DNA from: Dactylorhiza incarnata
Lineage: Eukaryota; Streptophyta; Magnoliopsida; Asparagales; Orchidaceae
Length of the DNA stretch: 64,000 bases
Direction: 5' to 3'
Assembly: GCA_033032865.1 (NCBI GenBank)
Contig: JAWHQI010000074.1
Location: 9,232,501-9,296,500, forward strand
Below are positions 31,097 to 43,235 of the stretch, piece after piece. Both the position numbers and the translations under genes were made by a program. The notes beneath the pieces are model-generated. The model saw only the letters and a list, made by a program, of their open reading frames with translations, was not told the origin of the DNA and searched no databases. Every line of letters starts with the position of its first letter. Within the stretch, counting starts at the first letter, position 1.

Positions 31097-31909
31097 CTAC
31101 CGCTCCATCTCACCCATGAGATGTGAGTAATCCCGCTTGAGAGCGCTAAGCCTGCAGTCGATAGCCTTCCGGTGCGCATTCGTCTGGCTGGCTTTCTCTT
31201 GCTGCATCCAGATCAGCTTGTCGAGGACTTCCATCATCCTCTCCTTCATCATCCTAGGATCAGCATGATCTCCGAGAAAATCCGAGAGGTCCTTGGGGTA
31301 AGGTGGAGGCAAGATCACCTCATCTTCAAACCGAGGGTCCATCGGTGAGGCCTCCCGGTAGCCTGTGGGAGCAAAAGTTAGTCTTTTCCAGCTACTCGCG
31401 AATAAATTTGAGGCAATAGTGATGCTAACCCACGGGATGGAGCAATTTCCCCTTGCTAGGATGAGAGAGAACCTGGTTGGCGAAGGAATATGTGGCTAAG
31501 TCGGCGGCAGGGGAATGGCGGTTGAGTTCCCTTCCGGATGAGTGCTCTGGCTCCTGCACCGGAAGAGTGGAAATGTTCTTGCGGGTCAGAGTGCTGCGCG
31601 GGACCAGTGATAGCCCCGTGGTTCCTTAGGTGGGGGCTGCCGGAGACAAGGTAAGAAAGAAGACTAGGTATTAAGGCGGTAAAGAGAGCAACAAGCGGCT
31701 TACCGATCTCAGGCAGGGTCCCGCCGAGAGTGGCGGGAGGGCAGGACTCCTGGGCCGGTGGAACGGTTTCAACAACAGGCGGTAGTACGTTATCACCAGC
31801 CAGGCTGGCCTCGGGTTTGCCTCCCGTACTCGGCATGTCCTGCGAATGATCTTGAGTATTGAGTCGGCGCGTCAACCGATGTTAACCATAGAATAAGCTA
31901 GGTCATTAC
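31097..31909 (-). pseudogene. G antisense ORF-A, probably spliced
   Basis: Two minus-strand open pieces: 31875-31456 (PSTGGKPEASLAGDNVLPP, Pro-rich) and 31342-31097 (EVILPPPYPKDLSDFLGDHA, then charged, coiled-coil-like, ending in a stop). Plausible introns start GTAATG near 31908 and GTAAGC near 31703 and end with CAG. I do not recognise a family with certainty; the second piece resembles C-terminal parts of gypsy-type antisense ORFs. The AT/GC balance is much higher in GC than the neighbours E4 and E5. Confidence 0.4.
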
Positions 31910-32139
31910 CTCGATAGTGTTGTCAGGAGGGTTGCGAGAAGAGGGGGGAGTCCTTGAAGCGGACTCATTCGCCAAAGGGCCCCACCGACATGCCTCGGCC
32001 TTCCTTGAATAATAGGGTAGGACTGGATCCCACTTCGTCGAGAGCTAGGGGGCGTAACGAGCGGACTTAGTGGTGTTCTCCTTCTGCGCCGCGGAAGAGA
32101 CGCTCCAGCAGACTTTATGAGGGGGGTCTCGGGGAAGGT
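31910..32139 (-). other. 5' part of G ORF-A transcript region, interrupted by E4
   Basis: GC-rich minus-strand sequence that continues at 44497 beyond E4 and leads to a TATA box at 44581-44596. No certain start codon. 32135-32139 (AAGGT) is the left duplication of E4. Confidence 0.45.
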
Positions 32140-33418
32140 TGAAAGAACTTAGGGGTTTAGATTAATTCACCTAGAGGGGGGTGAATAGGTTTTTCTTATT
32201 TCTTTTAAGCTTAGAGCTGTTAGTAGCCTAATATGCCTACACAACCAATAAATTCAAGCTCAAGGAACCACAACCACAACACAAAGGATTTTATAGTGGT
32301 TCCCCAAGTGATGGGTAGTCCACTGTCCCTCTACACCCCTCTAACTCCAATGTTAGATATGGTCAAAGATACTCCTTCAAGTTATCTTCTCAGCTTTTAG
32401 AGCTTACACCACAAGTTCCTCAGAACTTCTCAGATATCAGATGAACCTTCCTCAGGACAATAGTCCCTACAGCTCAGAGCTATTACTAGCTCCTACCTTA
32501 GGCATAGCAGCCCTACAACTCAGAGGAATCCTCCTCCTACAACTCAGACCACCTCCTGGTCCTACTTCAGACAACACCCTTTTTCAACCTTCTCAGAGCT
32601 GAATAGCTCTTACAAAATAAAGTTATAATAGAATGAAATCCTCTACTACTGATTCAATCTTATCAATAGAATATTTCAGCAGATGCTGATTTTGAGCTGA
32701 TCCTGGACAGGTTGGTTCAGAGCAGCTCAACTGTATTCTTCTTCAGAAGGAAGAAAGAAGTCTTCTATCTCTCTTGATGATGAAGGCTTGAATCTCTGCA
32801 AGAGAGAACAACTTCTGTTCAAGGCAAGAAGGCTGTTGCAGCTTCAGGAATTTGCAGCCGGCTTTCTTTTCAGCTTGAACAACTTTTCAAAGATGAAGGA
32901 GGAGTTCTCTTTGTTGCCCTAGCTTTAGCTTTTATAGTACTGTACATCTTCAACGGCTATAAGCACGACCTCGCTTTCCCATGCCGATAAAGGCATTACT
33001 TTATCACTTATTGCGCCTTTATCAAATTCTGGGCGGCGCCAGTCATGGGGAAATATGTTTGATTCGGTCTCAGCGGATCTGCTGAGACGGCTCCTTGTCT
33101 CAGCGGATTAACAGCTGAGACATTCTTCTTCTCAGCGGTTGGCGCAAGCTGAGACAGCTACTCCTTTACAGCGGTTCCGCTGAGATGGCTCCTCGTCTCA
33201 GGGGATCTGACCCTTCGTCTCAGCGGTTCAGCTGAGATAGATCTCCATCTCTTAGGAGTTGATTTCTCCTGATCTTACGTCATGATTGGCCCTTTATCTT
33301 TGAGTCACCTAAGCCTGTGTATCTTACAAAAACATGGCTTTATCAAATACATCTTGTACTTAGCATTGCAAAGTGCCCCCTCTTCAAATCAAGGGAATTT
33401 GAGGGAAAATTCCCAACA
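32140..33418 (-). repeat. E4 3' LTR
   Basis: TGAAAGAACTTAGG ... TTCCCAACA on the + strand. Minus-strand CTATAAAA at 32930-32937; dyad cluster upstream at 33067-33240, with most CpGs intact. It is 23 bp longer than the other LTR, mainly one extra GTCTCAG unit near 33200. Confidence 0.93.
33067..33240 (-). promoter_or_regulatory. E4 U3 dyad cluster GTCTCAGC...GCTGAGAC
   Basis: Pairs of CTCAGC and GCTGAG arms with 6-11 bp between, e.g. GTCTCAGC-N6-GCTGAGAC at 33067 and GTCTCAGC-N9-GCTGAGAC at 33099. About 130 bp upstream of the minus-strand TATA box. The matching cluster in the 5' LTR (44162-44313) has lost most CpGs. Confidence 0.7.
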
Positions 33419-33856
33419 ATCTCCCCCTATTTGAAGAGGGCAAAACTCCTACCAATGCTAAGTAGCCTCTTAATCAAAAATATGTCATTTTACTGAAATT
33501 GATTAAATAAGTGGAGTTATGACATTTCATGATACATATAGCTTGAGTAAATTTCTGGGGACATTAACAGTTTCTTATTTATACCAAGCATCATTAGATA
33601 CACATATCAACAACTCATGAAGACACATCACATATATTTCAATTATATAATGACTCAGCATTTCTTCATTGTTATATGAATTGTGCACAAGATATTTAAT
33701 AACTATTTAAGGTAAATCATAAATATTCAAATGCAACATACATACATAAACAATAAATGACACAACATAATTTTCAGGGAATAAATGATCATTTCATTCA
33801 ATTTTCCAAAACTGATATACACTATCAGTTCAAATCGCATAGCTACATCAAACATC
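33419..33856 (-). other. E4 polypurine tract and 3' untranslated stretch
   Basis: Minus-strand AAATAGGGGGAGAT abuts the LTR (33419-33432). The remaining about 420 bp are AT-rich without coding signs. Confidence 0.75.
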
Positions 33857-36600
33857 CTAAGGAGCTCCTAAGTATAGAATTTTCTTAGATGATCCCTGGG
33901 TTGATGTGGAGCTTTCTTCTATTTCCATAGACTTTCTCTTCCTTGCTTCAGCAACAACCCTCATATTTTCCTTCCTTTTGAAGTACAGGAATGGCTTTGG
34001 AAGATATCTTGGGGGTACCCTTATAGGGATTTCCCTTCTCACCAGATTTTCTTTGTGGATTCTTTCCCTTAGAGACTCCCTCTCAAGATGCTTGATCCAT
34101 TCAACAGATGAGTAGACATGGTCAATATCCTTGAGTGGATTGCCATGACTGACCTAGGTGTTGACAACTATGGTATCCAGTTTCAGATTATCTTCCTCAG
34201 CAAATGTATCATTCTCCCTTTCCATCCTCTTCTGGGCCATGTACTCTTCAGCAGTCTGAATTCCCTCTCTACTTCTCCTCTTTGCTTCCCTCTCATCTTG
34301 AATCTGTTCAGATTGATTTTGAAAGTCAAAATCTTCAGGCCTGTCTGGGATCAGTACAGGAAGATTTAAGGCAATTCTGGTTCCTTATAGCACCTTCAGA
34401 CTTGTGGCCGTATGATCATCATTTACCATCTTAACAACTCTTAGAAGTTGATTTTGAATTTCATTTCAGGCATTGTTGACTTCTTCCACCACTTTATTTT
34501 AGGCTGCTTCCTGGTTAGTGTGAAACAGTTGGTGGGCATTCTCCAGGTTGGTGTCCAACCTTATGTGAGCCTCCTCCAGGTTTGTACTTAGCTTGGCAAT
34601 TTCTTCCTCCCCCTTTTTGCTCTCTTCATATATCTTCTTTTCAATCTCAGAGTGTTGGTCAAGTATGGATTGGGAGAGGGTTTGGAAAGTACTGTTCGCA
34701 TCATCCAATATGTTCTCCTTGGCCTTGTCAATGTGGGACATGACATGGCTGCTGGTTGTATTGGCCACTTGTACCATTATGGCCACTACCCTTTCCCAGA
34801 CATTTTCATTCTTATAGACTTGATGTTTTACATAGGCAATGTCCCTTGTGGAGTCCCCTTGTTTGTCTGCAATTTGCTTTAGTATGGTGAGCTGGGCAGC
34901 AACAGTGCTTTTATCCATCTCAAACCAGCTGGTCATCTGCTGGAGGATATGAGCAGAGGCTGTGTTGACACCTTGGACCTGAGAATTCAGCTCAGTCCTT
35001 ACTGAATCCACCCTGGATTCCATTCCTTGCTCACTGGCTTGGATCTCCTGAGTCAATGCTGCCCTTGTAGCATTTAGCTCAGTTTTGAGTTGGGCAGTGG
35101 CACCATGAACTTTTTTTCAATGTGCTCCTTGACAGACAACATCTGACCCTCAATAATGGATTTTATTGAGCTTAGTAGGTCAGATGTGTTCAGCACAGCT
35201 GCTGGCCATTCTTGGGCATATTCCTTCTCCATTACCTCTTCAGCCCTATCCTTTTCCTTCTCCACTGCAGGGTCAGATCTTGGCAGCTAATCAGAGTGGA
35301 GTAGATAGTGTGGTTGTAACTCAACTGTCATGTTGTCAATTATCTTGTTCACCTCTTCCTCAATCTGAGCTTGAGATCTGCCAGCATCTGGGCTGTGCTC
35401 CCCCTCACTAGTACCCCCACCTTACTCTTCACAGTGTGAGCTCTGCTCCCCCTTTGAGCCAGGATCAACATTTGCCACATCATCTTCCCAGTAACCTGCT
35501 GGTTCAGGAGGGATTTGATTAAACCTTTTGTTTAGGTTGAGGATAATTGAATCAATCTCACCTTGAAGATCAATAGGGTCATTGTCTTCATTGTCTTCAG
35601 GGGAGGAGTGTGAGATGGTGATATTTCTATTAGTTGTGGCACTGTCTTCTTTATCCTCTTGATGCATTATCTCAGCATCATCATATCTCTCTGGTTCGGG
35701 ATTAATGCATGCATGACTTTCAGTGTTATGATTATTTCCTTGGTTATCCTGTGGAGGACTGCTTGCTGTAACTTGATTATCCAAATCTTTTATATCTTCT
35801 CCTGGCTCTTGTTCTGAGTCAGAGTATATCATTCTTCTTCTCCCATCTCCTTCACCAGAACTCCCTTTTTCTTTTCCTTCAATGGAGAAGGTTGGCTCAT
35901 TGGAAGAGCCCTAGTGAATCTGTCTAGAGTTTTATGTCCATTCTTTTTAGATAATGGAGGTTGAGTCCTTTGGATTTGTTAAAGTAGTCTGGGTAGGTGT
36001 TTAGAAGATAGATAGATATGATTCTTCCTAAGTTGGGGGCTTGCAGACATTTTATAGTTCTCTGAAACAGTACCTTTGCCCAGGAAGTCTTCTTTTGTAT
36101 GATAACTCTTGACATCAATTCAAACATGTTTGGGAGATTGTGTCATGAGAGCCTGGTTTGCACAGTATGGCCATCCCAACTATGTCAGAGAGCAATTTGT
36201 CTCTTTGGTTGAAGAACTTCCTCTTAAGAGAGCCAAGTTTGGCATCAGTGTAGGCACATCACTGTAAGGCATTGACTTTGTCTTCCTCAGAGACAGCATC
36301 CTCTTCTTCTTTACTGCAGGAGGGCAGTTGAAGAGCCTTTTCAATTTTCTTATGGGATATCCTTATCCTCCTACTTCCTATCTTTCCCATAATGGTTGAC
36401 TTTGAGGAGGACAACTTAACACTGGAGAAAAATGCCAGAACTTCTGTTTTGAGAATTGTTGATGGCTCAGATAGGGTATATTCAAGACCTTGGGCAGATA
36501 GAAGATCAATCACAGCTGTAATTTCCTCTGGAGCATGCAAGAATCCATCCCTAACTATTTCATTGCCATCTTGCAGCTCTTTTGCCATCTTCGGCGCCAT
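33857..36600 (-). pseudogene. E4 ORF2: accessory protein in env position, degraded
   Basis: Begins MAPKMAKELQDG at 36600. Open pieces: 36600-36259, 35832-35422 (acidic, low complexity), 35265-35074, 35056-34499 (long amphipathic coiled coil, ELNSQVQGVN to HQLFHTNQEAA) and 34042-33857 (basic, RRE..RYLPKPF, RKRK). Between them stops and shifts occur, but matching residues continue, e.g. LLSDIVGMAILCKPGSHD near 36180, homologous to E2 ORF2. Full length was perhaps about 900 residues. Coiled coil plus basic end fits a multimeric nucleic-acid-binding protein as well as a structural one; no membrane segment seen. Confidence 0.7.
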
Positions 36601-36696
36601 TTCTTTTGAGTTACAGGTCGCTGAGTCGTAGGGGAGAAGGGTTTGTCTCGCCGGCTAGGTTGAAGGAAAGTGTGATATTTTAATCAATCATTAAGC

Positions 36697-36704
36697 TATT
36701 TATA
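36697..36704 (-). promoter_or_regulatory. Internal TATA box of E4 ORF2
   Basis: TATAAATA on the minus strand (context CATATAAATAGC), 97 bp upstream of the ORF2 ATG and about 90 bp downstream of the dyad cluster. This spacing equals that of an RNA polymerase II promoter with a short 5' untranslated region and indicates separate ORF2 transcription. Confidence 0.6.
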
Positions 36705-36793
36705 TGGCTTAAGACTTAGGTAAAATTAAACCTACTAATTGAATTTGATTGTTCTTATAATTGTAAGTTTAAATGAAACTTATGTCATAAGGC

Positions 36794-37255
36794 TGAGTTC
36801 GTCGAACTCAACTGAGTTCGTCGAACTCAACTGAGTTCATCGAACTCAAACTGGAGTTTGTCGAACACACACTGAGTTCATATAAAACTACATCATAAGG
36901 CTGAGTTCGTCGAACTCAAACTGAGTTCATCGAACACAAACTGAGTTCATCTAAAAGTACATCATAAGGCTGAGTTCGTCGAACTCAAAGCTGAGTTCGT
37001 CGAACTCAAATTGGAGTTCATCGAACACAGAGCTGAGTTCATCTGAACTACATCATACAGTTGAGTTCGTTGAACACAAAACTGAGTTCGTCCAACTCAA
37101 AGCTGAGTTCGTCGAACTCAAACTGGAGTTCGTCGAACTCAAATCTTAGTTCAACTGAACTACATCATACAACTGAGTTCATTGAACTCAAAGCTGAGTT
37201 CGTCGAACTCAAACTCAACATTTGTCAAACTCAGGAAAGAGTTCGTCGAACCCAG
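36794..37255 (-). promoter_or_regulatory. E4 internal cluster of GAGTTCGTCGAACTC dyads
   Basis: About 20 copies, exact or decayed, of a 15-bp dyad with 7-bp arms around one central base. Decayed copies mostly show CG to TG or CA (TTCATCGAAC, TTTGTCGAAC). Spacers are irregular (3-25 bp) and include CATCATAAGGCT repeats. It lies between the end of pol and the ORF2 promoter and is different from the E4 LTR dyad. Confidence 0.85.
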
Positions 37256-37448
37256 ACTTTTCCCAGCTTTCTAAGTGCAACATGAAGCTCAGCTGAAACA
37301 GATTGTTCTAGTTAATTAAGCTAATCATCCTACTTTAAAATCATTAGAGATAGGATTGCTTGAATGCCTAATCATGTCTCTTATAGGGTTGATGTTTCAA
37401 TATTTTAAGTTATATCAAATCAAGATTGGAAGAATGAAGAGTTTTACA

Positions 37449-40400
37449 CTATTCTACATTTAACATTCCTAGTTCAATCTTGAAGGCATTAAACTTGGCC
37501 TCATCCAATGGCTTAGTGAAGATATCAGCCACTTGATTGTCAGTGGGGACAAATTCAAGGCAGATATCTTGAGATTCTACATGTTCTCTTATAAAATGAT
37601 ATCTTATTTCTATATGCTTAGTCCTACTGTGAGAGACAGGATTCTTAGCAATAGAAATAGCACTGGATGAGTCACAATAAAGAGGAGAGTTACTTACCTT
37701 GAGGTTGTAGTCCTCTAGCTGGTGTTGAATCCACAATAGATGTGCACAACAGCTCCCTGCAGCAATGTATTCAGACTCAGGAGTGGAAATAGCCACACTT
37801 GTCTGCTTTTTGCTGCTCCATGATATCAACCTTCTTCCTAGGAATTGACAAGTGCCACTTGTGCTTTTCCTGACTTCTTTGCAGCCTGCAAAATCTGCAT
37901 CTAAAAATCATGATAGTTCGAAATCATTATTCTTAGAGTACCAAAGGCCAAGATGTAGGCTGCCTTTAAGGTATCTCAAAATCCTCTTTGCAGCTGAGTA
38001 GTGAGATTCCTTAGGACATGCCTGGTACCTAGCACACACATATGTAGCATACATAATATTTGGTCTACTAGCAGTTAAATATAATAGGGATCCAATGATG
38101 CACCTGTACATGAATTCATCAAAGGCCTTCCCATTTTCATCCTTATCTAGTGATACATTAGATCCCATGGGTGTTCTCATGGTGGAGGCTGACTCCATCC
38201 CAAATTTCTTGATGAGCTCCTTGGTGTACTTAGTCTGTGAAATGAAAATTCCATCATCAGACTGTTTCACTTGGAGCCCAAGGAAATATTTGAGCTCACC
38301 CATACTGCTCATCTCAAACTCCCCCTGCATTAGATAATCAAATCTCTTACAGAGGTTGTCATCAGTAGACCCAAATATTATGTCATCAACATAGATTTGG
38401 ACTAGGAGACACTTGCCCCTTGTTTCCCTAAGAAACAATGTGCTATCTATCTTTCCTCTCAAGAATTTGTTCTTGATGAAAAAGCTAGACAAGGTCTCAT
38501 ACCAAGCTCTTGGAGCTTGTTTGAGACCATAAAGGGCTTTCCTAAGGAAGTAAACATGAGATGTGAGAGTTGGATGAACAAAACCTGATGGATGCTCTAC
38601 ATATACCTCCTCTTTCAGATTTCCATTTAGGAATACTGATTTGACATCCATCCAGTACACTTTGAAGCCTTTGTGGGATGCATAGGCAAGGAATAACCTT
38701 ATGGCCTCCAACCTTGCAACTGGGGCAAAGGTTTGGTCAAAGTTTATTCCCTCCTCTTGCCTATACCCCTTTGCAACAAGCCTTGCCTCATTCTTGATGA
38801 TTGTCCCATTTTCATCCATCTTGTTCATGAAGATCCATTTGGTTCCTATCAAATTATGTCCTTGTGATCTTGGCACCAACTTCCATACTTTGCACCTCTT
38901 GAATTGCAAGAGTTCTTTCTGCATTTCCTGAATACAGAGTGGATCCATGTTGGCCTCTTCAAACTTCTTGGGCTCTACCTGTGACAGAAAACTGAGGAAC
39001 AAAGCCTCATTGTGAGCCCTGCTTCTAGTCGTTACACCTTGTTGAACATCCCCAATGATCTGCTCCAAGGGATGATTTCTGTCAACCCTTAGAGCAGGAG
39101 GCAATCTGGCAGCTCCTATTTGCTGTTCATTTACTGCATCCTGCTGAACTTCTTCCAAAGCAGCAGTTTCTTCATGCAGTTGAGGATCATCATCTTGTGC
39201 TTCTTCATGGTCAGTTCCAGTTAATGCTGGAGGCTGACTTGTGCTTGGTCTATCCTGAAGTCTCATTTCCTGCAATTTCTCTGAAATTCCTGCACTTGGA
39301 GGTTGGTTAGACCTTTCCTTATGAACAAGGTCAAATTCATCAAAGACTACATGCATGGTTTCTTCAACAACATGTGTTATGCTGTTGAAGACCCTATAGG
39401 CTCTACTACTAGAGTTGTATCCAACAAGGATACCCACCTTGCATTTCTCAGCAAACTTGGTGAGGGGTTGTTTCCCATTGATCAGGATGTAGCATTTGCA
39501 ACCTAAGATTCTAAAGTACGAGATGGTTGGTTGTTTGCCCTTGAGAATTTCATATGGGGTGATACCAAAAGCCTTATTGATGGAGGCCGTATTGAGGACA
39601 TGGCAAGCTGAGTTGACAGCCTCAACCCAAAAATATTCTGGGAGAGAGTAGTCACTCAGCAGGGTTCTGCCAGCCTCAATCAAAGTTCTGTTCCTTCTCT
39701 CAGCTACTCCATTTTGTTGTGGAGTTCTAGGAGAGGAGAACTCTTGGGTGATACCAAGTTCTTGGCAGAAACTTGTCATGGCTTTAGACTGGAATTCTGT
39801 GCCATGGTCTGATCTTATTCTGACCACTGAGCACAGCAATTCATTCTGAATAGCCTTGATAAATGTCTTGAAGACATCCAAGGTATCAGACTTCTTCTTT
39901 AAGAAGTGCACCCAGCTATACTTTGAGTGATCATCAACAATCACCAAGGTATACCTCTTCCCATTTAAGCTCTCAATTGACAAAGGACCAAACAAATCCT
40001 TATGCAATAGGTAAAGACACCTTTCAGTATCTTTGGAGCTAATACTATTAAAAGTTGCCCTTGTTTGCTTCCCCATATGGCAAGCATGACAAGGGCAGCT
40101 TTTAATACACTTGATCTTGGGACAGTCCCTCACAAGGTTTTTGGAAAAGAGCTTGTTCATAGTCTTGTAGTTTATGTGAGCAAGTCTCTTGTGCCATTGG
40201 ACACAAAGTGACTCATTCTCATTAGCTACAAGGCAAACATGCATGGAGGAATTTATATTAATGAAGTCTAAACTATAGACATTACCATAACTAGTGCCTG
40301 AGAGAATGACTTGATTGTCACTCTTCCTTTTTATCAGACACTTCTCACTAGTGAATTTTACTACATGACCTAAGTCACATAATTGGCTTATGCTCAACAG

Positions 40401-40631
40401 GTTTTGTTTCAACCCATCAACATGAGCTATATTGGTGATAGAGATTATGCCATTGGAAATCATACCAAAATCTTTTATTCTTCCCTGTTCAGAGCCTCCA
40501 AAGATGACCTTTCTTCCTTTGAGTTCTGGAATGAAATCCTTAAGGACCTTCCTTTTTCCAGTCATATGCCTGGAACACCCACTGTCCAAGTACCAAATCA
40601 TGTTGGCACTTGAACTATCCTGCAACCACAA
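37449..40631 (-). pseudogene. pol: E4 pol: protease, integrase, RT, RNase H (one stop)
   Basis: The 907-codon open part (40631-37908) has the protease motif [13 protein letters not shown] (about 15-27), GAG-pre-integrase ([13 protein letters not shown] ... CHACHMGKQ), integrase D-D-E ([25 protein letters not shown]), RT from about 560 with YVDDIIFGS near 750. One in-frame TGA (37910-37908, a Gly or Arg codon expected) precedes DADFAGC of RNase H, which runs open to 37449 (ESEYIAAGS, CDSSSAI). This is the only element here with full SIRE-like enzymes, a possible former helper of E2 and E5. Confidence 0.9.
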
Positions 40632-40633
40632 AA

Positions 40634-43156
40634 TTAGTAAGCCTTAGGACCCCAATAAGGATTGGGTCCTAGGAAACAGTTAGTCAATGGGTAATTGTAT
40701 ATGATGGCTGCACTTCTAGGAGGAAATCTACTCCTAGCACTTGGGGGACTTGAGTTGTGCCAACAATCTATGGCAAAGTAACCCACTTTACCACAGCACC
40801 AACACTCATGAATGTTGTATCTCCTTTTCTGAACCATCTTGGAAGGATCAGAAGTCTGCTTAGGTTGAGAGAAGGAGACATCCTTCTTCTTAGGCTTTGC
40901 TGCTGGAGGAGGTGTGACAGCTATTTGGGGCTTGTGCACATGAGAGGATTTCTTCATGTCACCAACAGATTTCAGCTTTTCAGCTCTCATACTGTTGACA
41001 GCATCAGAAATGCTCTGATATGGGTTTGTCCCACTATAGCAGCCAACATTTTTCTCAGCTGGGCCAGTCTTGGAAGTGCTGGCTCCCTTTCCCTTGAGTG
41101 AGGGTGCTGAGGTACCAAAGACAAATGGTCCAGGTTGGACCATCTGAATTTCCTCATGGCGAGCTTTCATTGCACTCAACCCAAGTCCCTTTCTCCTTGC
41201 AATGCTTGATTCATTCAAACTACAAGGAGCCTGTTCATTTTTCCTCTGACCATATATGATTGCTTGGTCATACTGGTTGGAGGGCAGCCACACCTTTTGA
41301 AAGGTAGTTTTAAGATTAGCTGGAGTCCTGCCCTTTCTATCATTCCCTGCCTTGGTTGCCTTATTATTGTAACCTAATCCCCCCTAATCAGATTGGGAGG
41401 AGAAGGTCCCAATAATGGGAAGAACAGTTTTGGGTTTGGAGAATTGGGCTACTAAGTTTTGTTCCTTGAGAAGCTAATTGTTATTCTTCTTGATATACAC
41501 CCACATTTTCTGTTTCTCATCAAGAAGATTATCAATCACCTTCTGAAGCTTTATGGACTTTTGTCCATCTTGATGGAAGATGTCCATCTTGCTTTGTAGC
41601 TTAGCCTTAAGTGGCCTTAGCTCTTTGAGCTCTTTAGCTTGTTCTTTAACAAGCTTTTTCTTCCTGCCCAAGGCATCAATGAGAGCCCCATATCCGTCGA
41701 TCAGATGATCAACATCTATGTTTGATCTTGATTCATCCTCACCTCCAGCCCTTGAGGATGTATCAAAATCTGGGCTGGTCTCATACTCAGAATCTGAATG
41801 GGATACGTTGAAAGCTGGTACCTCATCAACATCACATATTCTGCTTGAGGAGCCTTCAGATATGGCCATCAGACCATTGAACTTCTCTTCTTCATCCACC
41901 TCATCATCATTTTCATAGTGAGATAGAGGGGGCCTGAGTGCAATCCTGTCAGTAGTAGGTTCTTTAACAGCAACCAGCCCAATGAGGGGTTCTTCCTTTT
42001 CAGATTCTGATGAGCTGGAGTCTGATTCACTCCATCTCTTCTCCTTATTAGCTAGAAAGGATTTCACTCCTTTATTTCCTTTTAGCTGATGAGCCTTCTT
42101 CTCATCCTTCTCTCTTCTCTTGACAGGGCAGTCAGCAATGACATGCCCAGGCTTGCTGCAGCAATAACAAACAACTTTAGAGGAATTAAATTTAGAGTTG
42201 GAGCCATACCTGTCACTCCTGGAGTGATGCTTTGACTCCTTGCTATCCTCCTTATTGTGATATGAGGAGTAAGGCTTGTTCTTCCATTGTTTCCTCCTCA
42301 TCAACTTTTTGAAATGCCTTGTGAAGGCAGCAAATTTCTCATCAAAAGAGGAGCAACCAGATGAGTCGGGCTTAGAAATTTCTGGTTCAGCAGATCTTCT
42401 GGGAGGTGAGCTAGCCTTATCCTTCACTCTTCTAGAGCTTTTAGCCTTGAAGGCCAGGGATTTCTCCCTGGTATTACTCCTTGCATTCTGCTCTTCTTCC
42501 TTCCTAGCAGTCAGCTGCATCTCATAGGAGAGCAGCTTTCCATAGAGAGTGTGGGGAGGAGTTTCAACCAACTTATCCATTTCCCTTATGACACAGATTT
42601 TGTTGTCCCACTCTCTAGTAAGAGATCTCAGGAACTTATCATTCAGTTCATAATTGCTGAACACTCTCTGATAGGTTCTTAACTCATTGACTATCCTGAA
42701 GAACCTTTCATAGCACACAGCTATTCCCTCCATGTTCAGCTGCCTAAAGGCTTCATACTCCTGGTTAAGAAGTGACTTCCTGTCATCCCTAACTTCTTCA
42801 GTGCCCTCCATATAGACAATGAGGGTGTCCCACATCTCCTTGGCTGTTTGGCAATGGACAAGGTTCTAGAAGGTGGAATCATCAATAGAACTAACAATAA
42901 TGTTTTGTGCTCTCTTGTCCATGCAAGCCAGGAGCATCTCATCCTTGGTCAGTTCAGCATATGGCTTTGGCACCTTCACCACTGGCACAGTAGTGGTAGT
43001 CTTAGTGAAGGTAAAGGGACCTTCCTCTACTGTCACAAAAATCCTAGGGTCAGTTGCTTCCATATACAACCTTACCCTTTGCTTCCACATACCAAAGGAC
43101 TCTTTCCTACAAATTGGCAACTTCATTGAACTCATCTCCTTTTGGTGGCCAGCCAT
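40634..43156 (-). pseudogene. gag: E4 gag (two zinc knuckles, three stops)
   Basis: ATG 43156 (MAGHQKEMSSMKLP). All pieces share one frame: 43156-42866, 42835-41474, 41293-40634. Stops are TAG 42868-42866 (CAG expected), TAG at 41476-41474 and TAG 41386-41384. The first knuckle CYCCSKPGHVIADC is at about 42170. The second, near 40800, reads CWCCGKVGYFAIDC: Tyr replaces the zinc-binding His. Then a +1/-1 change of frame leads into pol. Acidic and coiled-coil regions lie between the knuckles as in E2. Confidence 0.88.
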
Positions 43157-43221
43157 GGAGATAAACTTTTAATCTAACCCTTGGGATCTTGCTTGGCTGT
43201 TAAGCCTTTTAAAGCAACCTC

Positions 43222-43233
43222 GCTCTGATACCA
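43222..43233 (-). promoter_or_regulatory. E4 primer binding site
   Basis: The minus strand reads TGGTATCAGAGC, 2 bp from the LTR edge at 43236; initiator tRNA-Met type. Confidence 0.9.
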
Positions 43234-43235
43234 CT

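Noticed and set aside
36794..37255. Regular repeats resembling a CRISPR array
   Set aside because: Spacing is irregular, spacers are themselves repeated, there are no cas genes, and the block lies inside a plant retrotransposon.
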